From Saccharina japonica (Eukaryota; Sar; Phaeophyceae; Laminariales; Laminariaceae), in the NCBI GenBank assembly GCA_008828725.1, contig MEHQ01002413.1, positions 329,401 through 393,400 of the forward strand: a DNA stretch of 64,000 nucleotides, written 5' to 3'. A program made the position numbers and the translations under genes. Numbering within the stretch: position 1 is the first letter of the stretch; each line of letters opens with the position of its first letter. Under the pieces are notes generated by a model, which did no database searches, had not been told where the DNA came from, and worked only from the letters and a program-made list of their open reading frames with translations. Below, piece by piece: positions 1 to 11,800 of the stretch.

Positions 1-29
1 CGTATAATATATACGTATATACAAACGGC

Positions 30-2062
30 CCAAATGTCGTGTATAGGCACAGCTGTCGCCGGCTATTCAGCTTGGCTTTCACTTTTTCTGTCTTCAAGCG
101 TACCCATAAATGGCTCATCGTGCACCCTTCGTGGCCAACTTCATCATACCGACCAGTCGTCCACACGAGATGGCGGAACTGCCAGCCACTTCAACTCAAC
201 TGGCACACAAATGCCCGAATAGTCCACGAAACGCTGCGAAGACTGCTTTCGCGGGAGACAGCACAGACAGATAGGTCACGCAATATCATGGATCCTGGAC
301 GACAGATCTATCTGGATGTATCACGTCGAAATATAAGGCGTGCTACACGAACTCCGAAATAACGGCTTCCATATGAACTTCAGCATATATCTACTTCGAA
401 TATACTTTGTATAATTTAATTTCCTACGATATATATATATTATGTTTGTCTGTGAAGTTCACAGCGTGTCTGTCTTTCTTGTGGTGGCCATGTCCTTAGC
501 GCTGGCGGGTGCCCTCCCTCTTGCAGACTACTACTGATGGAATTGCCCTAGATTGACTGGCGCTTTGTGCTTCCATCGCTGCTCGTCATATCGTGGTCAC
601 CGCGAACTGGATAGTCCCACCACGTGCTATGTACCTATCTCAACGTGTGGCGTGAACGAGCGAGCGTAGCAGTGGGGCAGTGGTCGCGAGACGCAAATAC
701 ATACCCCGTACACAACCGCGACTTGTTTGTGGTGTTGATTGACTGTATTTTCCGAGGAAGTATAGACACGACGCGGCGGATGGTCTCACCATGACAAAGC
801 GTACGCCCCTCCCGTGTCATTTGCTGTCGACGGTGGGCACCGCTGCACGGCTGCTGCTGCTGCTGCTGGATAGCTATCGGATTCGTGCAAGACGAAGACA
901 AAGAAAGCATCTCGACGCAGGCCGGTAGAGGTTTACCTTCATCGACAACACTTTCGACGCTACTACTATGAATACTGTATATGCCCGTGGCATTATTTTT
1001 CCGTACACTACTCGTGGTTGTTCAGACCCGCTCCCTACCGAATGATGCGCATACACACTGCTGGCTGTATAGTAATACTCTGCCATCAGATCGAGCAACA
1101 CACGTAAGTAAGGTGGCCTGCCCTCGTTGTCCTCGTGATAGCTCGACGACGTCCCCGACGGCATGCAATGCTCCATGCGGAAAGTGACTGCCGTGCCTTT
1201 TACTCGACCTATGGCGGTGTAACCTGCATATTGCTCGACCCATAATGTCAGACTACTAAAATACAGTGTGCAAGCGTACCCTTCGATGGGTGGGTCTGAT
1301 TTAAACAACCATGACTCTAGCACGGAGAAGTAATATTATTTGCTTATTTCGTGGAAGTAGATGAAAGCTTTCATGAAAGCTTCCACCATTTCCATGGAAG
1401 CTTCCATGACGTGCTGGGAGTTTCCATGGGAGCGGTGGAAGCTTCCATGGAAGCGGTGGAAGCTTCCATGACTTCCGTGGGAATGTCCGGTTCGCGATTA
1501 CCTCAGTATGACGCACATCGATGGAAGTACAAAGCACCAGTCAATATGGGGCAATACCATCAGTAAGTAGTAGCATAGAGGGAGGGCACCCGCCAACAAC
1601 AAGAAGATACGACGCCACCACACGAAAGACAGACAGACAAGTTGATGAGCTTCACGGAGAAACACAGGGTATTAAATTACATACATGGTACTCGTACACT
1701 GGAAGCTTCTTATATAGAAGCCGTTTTACTGGAGGAGTGGCACGCAACATATTAAGATTTCCACGTAAGATATTCAGATGGCCCAGCCGTCCAGTTTATT
1801 CCGCGACCTGCGCTGTCTCCGTCGGAAGCCACCTTTCATAGGGTTCCGTTTAGTCTATTCGGGCGTTTGTGTTGGCAGTTAAGGTGTGAAGCTGCTAACA
1901 GTTCCGGCATCTCGTGTGGACGACTGGTCGTTATTGTGAAGTTGCACGCGAAGGGTGCACGGTGCACGGTGAGCCGTTTATAGGTACACCTGAAGACAGA
2001 AAATAGTGAAACCCAAGTTGAATAGCCGGCGACAGGTGTACCTACGACTTTTGAACCATTTA
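30..2062. mobile_element. Foldback element FB1 with long inverted arms
   Basis: About 30-612 matches the reverse complement of about 1,488-2,062 at roughly 75-80% identity, including shared blocks such as GTCGCCGGCTATTCA, GACCAGTCGTCCACACGAGA and GGCGGGTGCCCTCCCTC. The loop is about 870 bp. No recognisable transposase was found in it. The outer end may extend left of the window. Probably a non-autonomous long-TIR DNA element. Confidence 0.75.
1345..1485. repeat. GGAAGCTTCC palindromic motif array
   Basis: In the loop of FB1 the motif GGAAGCTTCCATGG and variants (AAAGCTTTC, GGAAGCTTCCATGAC) recur about seven times. Each unit is itself palindromic around AAGCTT. Confidence 0.8.
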
Positions 2063-3187
2063 TTTGTAGGTACGACGGAGCGTTGACAATCACAGAGGGG
2101 CTCAGGAAGCCTTTTCCAGTGTACAATACGCCGTGTACCTATAAATGGCTCAAGAGACGTAGGTATACCTATGTTTGGTTATTGCCCAGTTTTCCTTGTT
2201 CATGTGAATTGTGTTGCACATATTTTCATATTTTCATTGTTTCTTTACTTTTATTTCATTCCCCCTTTCTGGTTATCTTCTTGCTTTTTGTTTGTCGTAT
2301 AATATGTATGCACTAAAAACTACAATCAATTGTTATTAATAATTTTAATATACGAGTAACTATTTTGCTTCTTCTGCTATCGACCTCCCATACAACAGCA
2401 CTACGTACATATCAATATTAAGTATTGATACTTAAACACTTAAACTATTACGGAGGACCATAATAAATAGGACTAAATATTGTGGGTAAAAACAGGTAAA
2501 CATTTAGGTTTTTGTGGCTACCATAGGTCCTGTTAACTATGTTCCCCAGTAATACTGTTCTTGAAAAGCATAAATAACACGATGATATTGATACGTACGT
2601 GCATACATACGTGCCTGGTTAAATTTAGTTGAAAGAGTAGGAATTCCGGGCCCCAGGGGGTCTCTCTTTCGTCCTGTAACCGACTATGTATTTTATTGCG
2701 ATATTAGAAAGGCCCACACTCTCACCTAAAACGCCGGATCTTATTTACATTATGCAACAATATTCTTCTCCCCTCTTTCGTGAAATTAATTAATTATTAT
2801 TACACACATACACACTATAAATGTACTATATATGACAAGGTTCTCCTTCGGGATGTTTAGCCCACCCCGTAACAATATACTAAGGTATATTATATAGATA
2901 AGGCCGGATATTATGCAATACTACTATTGATATTAAAATATTAATATTAGGGGGGACCATAGATTGCGGGCGTGTAGTTCAGTTTTGGACACGCATAACA
3001 TGCTGTAGGGATTTTAGGTGTACCTCTTCGGACTTGTGTATCCTTTCCCTGCTAAAGTGTACGTGTTCTTTAGGATTCTCTGATGGCTCTAGCACTTTTG
3101 TGACCACGGGCCGTGATCTTGCTAGATCAGACTATAGGGATTAGCAACTGAAACGAGTTTAATGTGAAGATAACAATAACAACATAG
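2063..3187. other. AT-rich non-coding stretch
   Basis: No coding signal. It contains a degraded MITE-A copy at about 2,450-2,545 (GGACCATAATAAATAGGAC on the left, AGGTCCTGTTAACTATG on the right) and AT-rich DNA otherwise. Confidence 0.6.
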
Positions 3188-3190
3188 TAA

Positions 3191-3400
3191 GGGCCCGTTT
3201 TAACGAAGAAGAAAAAAAAACAATTTGGAAAAAAAAAAAAAAAAAATCCGCTTTTCATTGGTCAACACACGCACCAGCACCAAAGATTAGGATCTTGGGG
3301 CATAATATTTGGTGCTGGTGCGTGTGTTGACCAATGAAAAGCGAATTTGAATTTTATTTTTTCCAAATTGAATTTATTTTATACTCGTTAATTCGGGCCC
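3191..3400. mobile_element. Harbinger-type hairpin MITE, copy 1
   Basis: A 210-bp element with ends GGGCCCG and CGGGCCC, flanked by TAA on both sides (3,188-3,190 and 3,401-3,403). It has a strong internal hairpin: TTTTCATTGGTCAACACACG and its complement around a 30-base loop. It lies inside a MITE-A copy, whose halves rejoin cleanly when one TAA is removed, which confirms the target duplication. TAA/TTA duplications are typical of PIF/Harbinger. Confidence 0.85.
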
Positions 3401-3403
3401 TAA

Positions 3404-3514
3404 ATAGGACCAAATGTTGTTGGTAAATATATATATATATATATATTATGTAGATTTTTATGTGTACGGTAGGTCCTATTTACTACGGTATTTACTATAG
3501 GTCCCCCGTAATAC
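3404..3514. mobile_element. MITE-A copy split by the Harbinger-type MITE
   Basis: The right part of a MITE-A element (ATAGGACCAAATGTTG ... GGTCCTATTTACTACGG), with its left end before 3,190. An internal TA microsatellite occupies about 3,426-3,447. Confidence 0.8.
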
Positions 3515-4780
3515 TTGCAATCAATAACTAAACATATTTGGTGCAGAATAACAAAAATGACATTTTGTTTGCAGTGCGTAGCATGCAGCCACAAACAATG
3601 ACGACAGACAGCAGAGCAGCCGACTCAGCCGCATACAGCAAATACATAATCGAATGATCGAAGGATCGAATGAAAGGATTGTTTGTCAACAGCGCTTTGA
3701 ACAGCGATAAAACAAAATAGGAGACTGAAAATGACTCGTAAAACAAAACCGACCACAAATAATTAAACGGGAGACAACTAAAAAACCCTACGAGTATAAT
3801 GATAATGAATTGTGATAAAAAAAAAACAATTCAAAATCGACAGCATCATCATCACGAATAAAATATGTAAACATTAGCATTTACATTTCCCATGTCGGTG
3901 AATCATTGTGACAATGCGAACCTGCTCGAAGTCTCTGTGTGCTTGGTGTCTCTGTGCGCGTATCATACCCACCGCCGCCCCCAGCAAGCAGTGCCCATCT
4001 GTGCGTCCAATAGAGTTACAGGCAGGCTCTGTGGTCGCAACCTGTGACTACATCCAACACAGCATACATCCAAGACAGAGATAAATGCCCACGGCAAGGA
4101 TTAGACATTGCATGCAATGCGACGCCAGTATACATACATGCGTATACGTACTGGGTACGAAAAGAAGCAGGTATATTATGATATCATATGATAGCACACG
4201 AACAGCAGTAAGTAGTAACTACCTATCTGTGATACCTGTGTGGGTAGAACGTGGTAAGAGACTCAAGCCAGCACCCCAGACCAAAACAAAACGTGCAAAA
4301 AGTATGAATGAAGATCTGGACGATCCAGAAAAGAATAAATAAATAAACATATAACGGCCAATCAATCAACGCTGCGATGAGCTGCGAGATGAAAAGTTTG
4401 TTTTACCCGTACCCTGCGGTTAGGTTGGGTGTGTACCTGGCATTTTGTTTTTGTAACAATACGACACAGAACATCAAACGCTTCACCTGCCCAGCCTGCA
4501 CTCATCCTGTCTGCAGATGTACAGGCGGGCCCTACCGCTCTCCTCCGATCTCCGGGACACACTGAACCCAACTACCGGCCATCAGCATCATCGTCACCCT
4601 CCTCCATCCCGCCGTCGAGTGAAACGTGAGTAAGTGTGTTTTTATACTCGGCAACGCAGACCTTATACGAACTACAGTACATATATCCCGTGCACAGCAG
4701 AGGAAGAGAAGAAAAGACAGGAAGAAGAAGGCGCGCAGGAAATACATCCACGTATCATCAGCTTCCTGAAACACCGCTGT
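3515..4780. other. Non-coding stretch, no gene seen
   Basis: Mixed-composition sequence with short random ORFs on both strands. No splice-consistent coding signal, no repeat family recognised. Confidence 0.5.
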
Positions 4781-5200
4781 ACACCACCCCCCCCCCCCCG
4801 CGCTGCCGCCGTTAACCTCTGTCCGGCGTTTCCATCCCTCTCTATCCTTCTTCGTGTTCTACTTGTCGTGCGGCTCGCTCCTGCTGGCTCTCGCGCCGGG
4901 CGTTTGTTCGCTGCATGCCGCAGCAGCAAGAAGTGGCGGGACCAAACATACTGCCGTAGGGAGAGCTGTGGAGGAGCAATAATAATACTACAGCGCGTCT
5001 AAGCGTGTGTGGTGGAGTGAGCTGTCGGGCCCTCCTACTAACTGCGGCTGGCGGGACGATAAGCACGCGTATACACGGCGGCAGCGCTAAGTGCGCGCTG
5101 GGCAGGGCAGGGCAGAGGGTGGTGCGTGGTTGGCTATCATCGCCATGCCACCAAATAATGGAGGGGAGGGAGGAGCCAGCCATCGACACGGTGAGGAGTT
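4781..5200 (+). promoter_or_regulatory. GC-rich island upstream of the gene (possible promoter or 5' exon)
   Basis: It stands out from AT-rich flanks by high GC and many CpG. Near its end ATGGAGGGGAGG leads in 11 codons to a good donor, GACACG|GTGAGG, phase 0; an upstream ATG in another frame reaches the same donor in phase 1. This could be a 5' exon or untranslated leader of the NOS gene about 2.9 kb downstream, but no matching acceptor at exon 1 is convincing. Confidence 0.2.
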
Positions 5201-5525
5201 GTTTTTTTTGTTCGTCGCACCACATTCTTCCTGGTATACCCACACCGATATATGATGGTGCCCATTAAAGGGTTATATGTACCGCTGTCCAATACGTATA
5301 GCTCTGATATATATATCATGTACCTGGTATGAACGACGTACTGGCTGTACGTCTGACTATTATACAGTAGTTTTCCGGGGTAGTCTCACAGCGGAGGTGC
5401 AGCTAAAGGCAGTGTGAGTGGTAGTTGGCACCAGGTTATGCGATAAACAACCATTCTGATGAACCACACAACACCACCCCCTTCTTTTGTTTGTTACGGA
5501 ACACGCCTATGATATACACTGGTGC

Positions 5526-5585
5526 TGAATACCTGGTATATATAATATACCTGGTATATTTAATATACCTGGTATATATGTATAC
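5526..5585. repeat. TACCTGGTATAT tandem
   Basis: Three near-perfect copies of ATACCTGGTATAT in AT-rich DNA. The core TACCWGGTA is palindromic and recurs across the window. Confidence 0.8.
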
Positions 5586-6224
5586 GAAGTATATAAATGT
5601 GTTCATACACATATATTATCTGTCCGAGTCAATCATTCCGCGGCATCTCGCTGTACGAATGCATTGTGCCGTACAGAAGAGGGCACGCTGCTACTAATAG
5701 TGAGTGTGAGCTCTGCCTCTCTCTCTGTGCTCTCGAGTATTAAATTACAGTATGGTACCTGGTACACCACAAGGCAAATGTGTATGTACTCCAAACCATC
5801 GACGATATACGAGTATACCGTAGTTCTCTCTTTGGTCTTTCGCTCGCACACCCCGACATGGAATCAGTGGGGTTCATCTTGCACTTTGAGATTGATTGTT
5901 TGATTGCCAACGGGTATAGGGGGGGGGCAGACCGTGTCCTATTTCTCTGGTTGGTATTGACATTTAACTCTACAGCTCTCGGTATCATCGCGCCTATCTG
6001 CCTTCGAGGGTTAGGGTATCACATCAAATATGTGATATTTATCTGGTGTAGTAGTAATTAATAGTGCGTGCTTTCTTTTCTGTCTCTCCTTCGACGAATT
6101 CAATGCAAAATTGAGAATGATCTCACAGCCAAAAAATAAGAAAGAGAACAAAGTCGAAACGGTGTGTTTGGACTTTCGCCAACAGACAACAGACACAACA
6201 TAATAATATTATTGTTTTGTTGAT

Positions 6225-6340
6225 GGGGTGGTTGGTGTTGTTGGTGTGGTTGGTGATGATGATGGTGCTGATGCGATGATGATGTGATGTGATGCTGATG
6301 ATGATGATGTGATGCTGCTGACGATGATGCTGATGTTGGG
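6225..6340. repeat. GGTGTT / GATGAT microsatellite
   Basis: Imperfect trinucleotide repeats (GTT, GGT, GAT, CTG) over about 115 bp. The His-rich reverse-strand frame across it is an artefact of the repeat. Confidence 0.85.
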
Positions 6341-6655
6341 AAGATGTACGAGTATTCAATATTATTAATAGTATACCTGGTGAAGGTAGTAAGCGGGAGG
6401 GAGATGGCGACACAGCAGTGTCTGTTTCGTTTTGTGTATGGTAGCTCTCTCACCATCTATCGCATCATCATTATTGTGTTCTGTCTTATGTCTCCTTCGA
6501 GCTTCACGGTAGATTCAACGCAAATACGTACCGAGAATGGGTGTGGAAAAAAGGCCAAAATAATTTCAAGAAACACAATATATGCCTCTGCTATTACTAC
6601 AAGATATAAAGTAAAGGCCGGCATCATTTTATTTTCAACTGATACTACGAGTTAA

Positions 6656-7124
6656 TTAAATAAAATTATTATAAATACGTCAGCTGTGAGTTCGATTGTT
6701 TGGCCCGCCCGCGTGGGCAAAACTTAGAAAACTAAGCAAATAAGGAAAATAAAGTCGAAACGGTCTGGACTTTGGACAGCAGAGAAACACCAGCATCACC
6801 ATCACATCATCAATCATCAGATGATCGTGGTGGTGGTGGCCGTATGTGGTGATGATGATGAGGGAGGTTCTATATAATAAGTAGCGAGGGGGGGCGACCA
6901 ACAGTCAGTCTCAGTCTCCTACAAAGGTACTGGCTACGATATATATGTAGTAACTGGCTGGTATACGTTATTTTACACGTTATTACCTCTCATCACCTAA
7001 TAGCTACGGGGGCAGCCCATAGTGCCTTACGGCATCCACGCACGCATCTACTGTACGCGTACTCGTAATACTGCTACTATACTCTGCTGCTGCTACTGCT
7101 AGGAGTTGTATACCAGGTTGTATT
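6656..7124. other. Non-coding stretch
   Basis: CAT/CAC-rich patch near 6,790-6,860 and short CTG repeats near 7,075-7,100. The motif GTCAGMTGTGAGTTC and its flanks recur at 7,410, suggesting a small duplicated piece. No gene seen. Confidence 0.5.
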
Positions 7125-7320
7125 TTTTTTCTTTTTTGTTCCATCCCATTTATTATCTTCGCCCTTCCTTTCTCTCTCCTTCCTAGTCGTAACTCAGATC
7201 CGGGGTTATTTAGTAGGCTCTTCTCCCTCCTCCCCCACTACGGTTCTTGCCTTGCATTTTTATCGCGAGAAGATTTCAGCACTTTCTTCCCTCGTCGACT
7301 TGCGTCGGATTCCGCCTACC
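7125..7320 (+). repeat. Dispersed repeat C, copy 1
   Basis: A copy of a roughly 200-bp family with landmarks CATCCCATTTATT, AACTCAGATCCGGGG, GGCTCTTCTCCCTCCTCC, ATCGCGAGAAG and TTCCCTCGTCGACTTGCG. Other copies lie at 11.5, 12.3, 27.7, 28.4, 31.4 and 58.1 kb. No ORF. Confidence 0.8.
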
Positions 7321-8105
7321 TGCCTTGCTCGGGCACAAATAATTAACTACGAAGGAGTTGTATGTCCGCCTTGTTCGAGCACAATTAATTAAAAGATGAA
7401 ATTATTATAAATACGTCAGATGTGAGTTCAGCCGATTGAATAGTTGATACTCAACTATGTATAAGGTGCGTTGAATGTGTGTTGTATATATGTGTCATTT
7501 ATGTTAGAGATGACACCTACGAGTATTATTATTAAATAAATAAGATAACGCAAAAAAAATGCGGCATGAACAAGTACATAATACACTCCTAAACCCTACC
7601 GGGTATACCCTGCCTGGTATATTACGCATGCGAGGAAAGAAAAAAATGCAAAACGGTTTTCACGTATATTATGAACAGCACATAAGTACATATCATCATA
7701 CGTACGCGTACGACGTACTACGATACGTGATTTTTTTCTGGCACACCAAATTCTGTCCGACAATATAATTACCGTTTTGTAATTAACATTCAATTAAATA
7801 CGGTCCTTTATTTTCGGACAAGGTGGGGTAATAATCTTATCTTTTCTGGTGGACTTCCCGTGAACCGTGAACCACAAGTGAGTAAGTATTAAAGAATCAC
7901 AAAAAAATGCGCATGATAATTTCTTTATTATGATGAATTCTAAAGTTAAATAATTCACTACCAGAACAATCCACAAGTTTTGTATCCTCATCCTCCTCCG
8001 TCTATCTTCCTGCTGGTTGCGATCATTGTGTCAACACGGACTGGGTGCTCCTCCGTGGTGGCTGCTGCTGCTGAAGCTGCTGCACCCAGGCACTATCCCG
8101 CCGTG
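7321..8105. other. Upstream sequence of exon 1
   Basis: AT-rich to about 7,980, then CT-rich (CCTCATCCTCCTCCGTCTATC) up to the start codon. No clear TATA box or initiator can be singled out. The open frame before 8,106 has no ATG. CAG at 8,087-8,089 could be an acceptor if an upstream exon ends in phase 2. Confidence 0.4.
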
Positions 8106-8313
8106 ATGACTAATCGCCGTACCGCATGCCTGCGCCCGAACGGCCCAGCAGGGATGACTGCTGTTATGCCTCCCTTGCCGAAGCCCGAGGGCATGACTGC
8201 AGCAGCGGCGGCGGTAGGAGTAGGAGTGGCTGCGGGCACTGCGCGTCCCTTCGGCCTGCCTGACTCTCACAGACAATTTCTTGCTGCGAATGATGCAGGT
8301 CATGCAGCCAGCC

Positions 8314-8352
<39 letters not shown>

Positions 8353-8873
8353 GCGACAGCAGCGGCAGCAGCAGCAGCGGCAGTAACATGGCCGACACTG
8401 GGTGTCTTCCTGTTGCTTCTGCGCCATCGCATGCGCGATGCCCGTTTCGGCTTCCAGTAGGCAAGCAGCAGCAGCAGCAGGTTTTAGCGTCCTGTCCGGC
8501 AGCAGGCAGGAGCAGCAGCAGCGCCGCCAGGAGCAGCGCTACAAACAACAATAACAGCAGCAGCAGCGGCTGCAGCAGCAACAGCAACAATACCGCCAGC
8601 AGCACCAGCACCACCAGCAACACCACCGCCGCCACCAGCACCCCCAGCGAGATCCTCGCGAGCGTGCTCAGCACGGGGGGCAGGGGCGCGCCTCGGGCAA
8701 TAGGAGGAGAAGTAGCCGGAAAGAGCCTTTTAATCGGAGAGGTCAGACTGGACGGAGGTCTCCCCGGCTGGAGCTACAAAGTCACCATTAACGGCGAGCG
8801 CCTCCCCCCTAAAGCGACGCCGAAATGGACGGTATGGCTAGAGATACCGGCGGGCGACACCATCACCCTCGAG
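8106..8873 (+). CDS. NOS: Exon 1: low-complexity N-terminus plus beta-rich module
   Basis: The reading frame is open from about 7,980. I chose the first in-frame ATG (8106, G at -3); later in-frame ATGs at 8151 and beyond are alternatives, and an upstream exon cannot be excluded. The first about 200 residues are Ala/Ser/Gln/Asn runs coded by CAG-type trinucleotide repeats. They are followed by about 50 ordered residues rich in beta-prone positions ([28 protein letters not shown]), which I do not recognise. Three donors all leave phase 0: GAG|GCAAGT at 8873 (a GC-AG type site), GT at 8901 and GT at 8910. The last two would add 9 or 12 residues, mostly from a GAGAGA repeat. No signal peptide is visible from the chosen start. 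Confidence 0.6.
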
Positions 8874-11800
8874 GCAAGTGGACAGAGAGAGAGAGAGAGA
8901 GTACGTAAGGTATGACGACAGACAGCTGTACTGCTGTAGTAGCTGCACAGGGCACCTTTATTGCTACCATGGTACGATACTATTAATAGGTATACAGGAG
9001 AAGTCAGTCGTGTAAAATTACTGGGGTACTATATACCATCGTGCAGCACTGCTGGGTAAGAGAAAACGAGGCTGTGAGATTTTCTATACGAAAATTGAGA
9101 GCCGTTATTTTTACGTACATACAATGATCAACACTTGGTATGAGTAGGTTACTATTTTTATATGCCGTATAGTACCCCTTTTCTTAAATAAGAAACCCAG
9201 CCCCTGGCTGGGTCATCAATAACGTCTAAATATATGGGTTTCTTACTGTTCTATTTTAGCTACGATACGATACGAAGGTACGAGGTTTTTATGTATAATG
9301 TGATGTGTGGCAATCATGATGTAGTATGAACAATACGTACACTATTTTAATACCAAAGCATGCTACCTTCTGTATGTTACAGTTATATATAGTCGTTGTA
9401 TGATATTAATAGTGGCTAAAAACAGGGGAGCTTGTCTGGGAGGCTGGATTTCTTATTTTGGCAAACAGCGCGTTGTAGACAACTTAACATTGTAGGTATT
9501 AATAATAGTAGTTTTAGTATACTACATCGTACATGAAAACCTCCCTCTGGTGTGTTTATGCTTATCATCCTGTAAGCCTCAGCCTTTAGGGTCGCCCCGG
9601 CGTGCGCGGGGGGTGTGACGTCGTCATGCTGATGATGGTGCTGCATATGTTTAGATAGCAGCAGCAGACCAGCAGCACAGAGTAGTATTTAATAGAATAG
9701 GTACGCAGCTTGACGAGAAGGGCCGCCCGCCGCCATGCCGGCCCATGTAAGATTATACCATGTCCTTCCTTGCTTCTACTTCGCTGTGTTCATGCAGCAG
9801 CGGCAGCAACAACAGCTATTCCTACGTATTAACAGCTGTCTTCGCAGTCTATCAGTCGCAGAGCTCAGCTGCTGCTGCTGCTGCTGCTGCTGCTTATTTT
9901 AGAGCGAGAAACTTCTCGAATCGAGAATAATCTTAATATTTCTCAGATATCAGAGGCTATAGATAGATAGATACAGGATAGGTCTCTTTGTCCGACCCTT
10001 GAGATATTTTACCCAAAACAGCTGTACCTGGTACACTGCTGTAGCAGTTGCTAAAAAACAAACATCCCGTCCGTACGTACGTACTTTGCTCGTAGATGTT
10101 GGTTGTCGTTGTATTTGTAAAAAATGGCAGCTTGCCGCCTGGTATGGTATACATGCATGCATGCATAGTAGTTGTACCGGCCGGTGTTTTACATCATTTG
10201 TTTGCTGTTTGTGGTTGATGTCGCACCTCACCTCAGCCGCAGCAGCAGCGGCACCAGCAGGCAGGAGATATGTGGTGGTATGCATACAACATACAACGCG
10301 CGGTGGTCTACATAAAAAAACATTGATTGATTGAACGGATTGATTGCTGTTTTTAGCATTTTTTTTTGCGGGATTTTATTCCCACAAGCATATATATTTA
10401 AGAAAAACGTACGAATATCATACCAGACGGAAAAAATAGATTCCGCACACGTCTACGACGAAAGAGCGAAAGAGACGGCTTGGTAATCTTTCGTGGGAAC
10501 CGGAACACAGAGTATTCCGTAACGAGATTGATTGTGGTCGTTGGTGGAGTCATATACACCAGGTATTGACCGTATAAAATGCTAAAAAAATGCAGTATGC
10601 GCACAGCACATGTACGAGTATGTATAATATATTATATCGTACACGTATTTTATGACACAAAACACATATTCACTACGCGTACTTATTAACATTGCGCGCA
10701 ACCTTATTATTGCAATAATAGCAACAACAAGCACCTGTGCTTGTTCATACATACCATACCATGCCTGAAGGCTGGATGCATGTGTGTGTGGTCTGCTGCT
10801 GCTTCTGCTTCAGCTGCTGCTTGATCCGTGCTCGCAGGCCTCTTCGCGACGCCTAAAGCCTGAAAGACTCATAATCGATTTTCTGTTTTTTCGCGTACGG
10901 CACGTACCACGTCTTCTCGTCTCCTCGTCACTTCACTCCTAAAGCTGTGCGTATTAATACCATATATCAGGTTAAACTGCCTGGGATATAAGACACAAAC
11001 CTTTTTGGACGAATCTGAGAGGCGATTTTTCTCCCCAAGCAAGCCGAGCCTACTCGTACATACGCAACGTTGATAGATAGGGGTGGCTTTTTGATAGTGA
11101 TGTTCCTTTGGGAAGACCTCACTCGTCATCGAGATGCATTTCCTTCCCATGGATGTTTGCACATCTCTCGAGAGGAGTACGTAGGGCATACGCAACGGTA
11201 ACGAAAGTGTGTGGTGTCCTCTTGGAAATATTCCATCGAGATAGTTTCTCTACGTACATATGTATGATATGATACCTCTGCTATACCATATCTACAAAGT
11301 GAGACATAGTATATATTTATATGTACGAGTAGACGAATCGCTATGCGTTTGTTTGCACTCTTTCTCCCCGGTGTCAAGTGAATCCGCCTCGAAATTTGCC
11401 CGAGGAGGTGCGTTATCTTGTTGTGTCTTACGTACACATATATATAATACGGTGCTACCAGGTACACTATTAATAATAATTTACGAGTATATACGGACTA
11501 CGGACCACACTCTATTATTAATAATACCGCATATTATGAAGTCGACGCGAGTCGACGAGGGAAGAAAGGACTGCTGCAGTCTTCTCGCGATAAGAGAGCA
11601 AGGCACGAACCGTTGCAGCGCGGGGGGGGGGGGGGGGGTACTCATCTGTTTCTGCCTAGTCCATGACCATGGACCTGACACATTTCGCGGAGCAGATCGC
11701 AGAAAACTAGAGGTGCTACCCCCACGTGTGTTTATTGGTTTTTTTTTGATGTTTTGATTTATGTCTTTCGTCGGGGGGGGGGGGGGGTAAGAGCCTATAC

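Noticed and set aside
874-1323. 149-codon reverse-strand ORF in the FB1 loop
   Set aside because: No recognisable family, no splice or promoter context, and an overlapping forward-strand ORF. It could be transposon-related, but nothing supports a protein.
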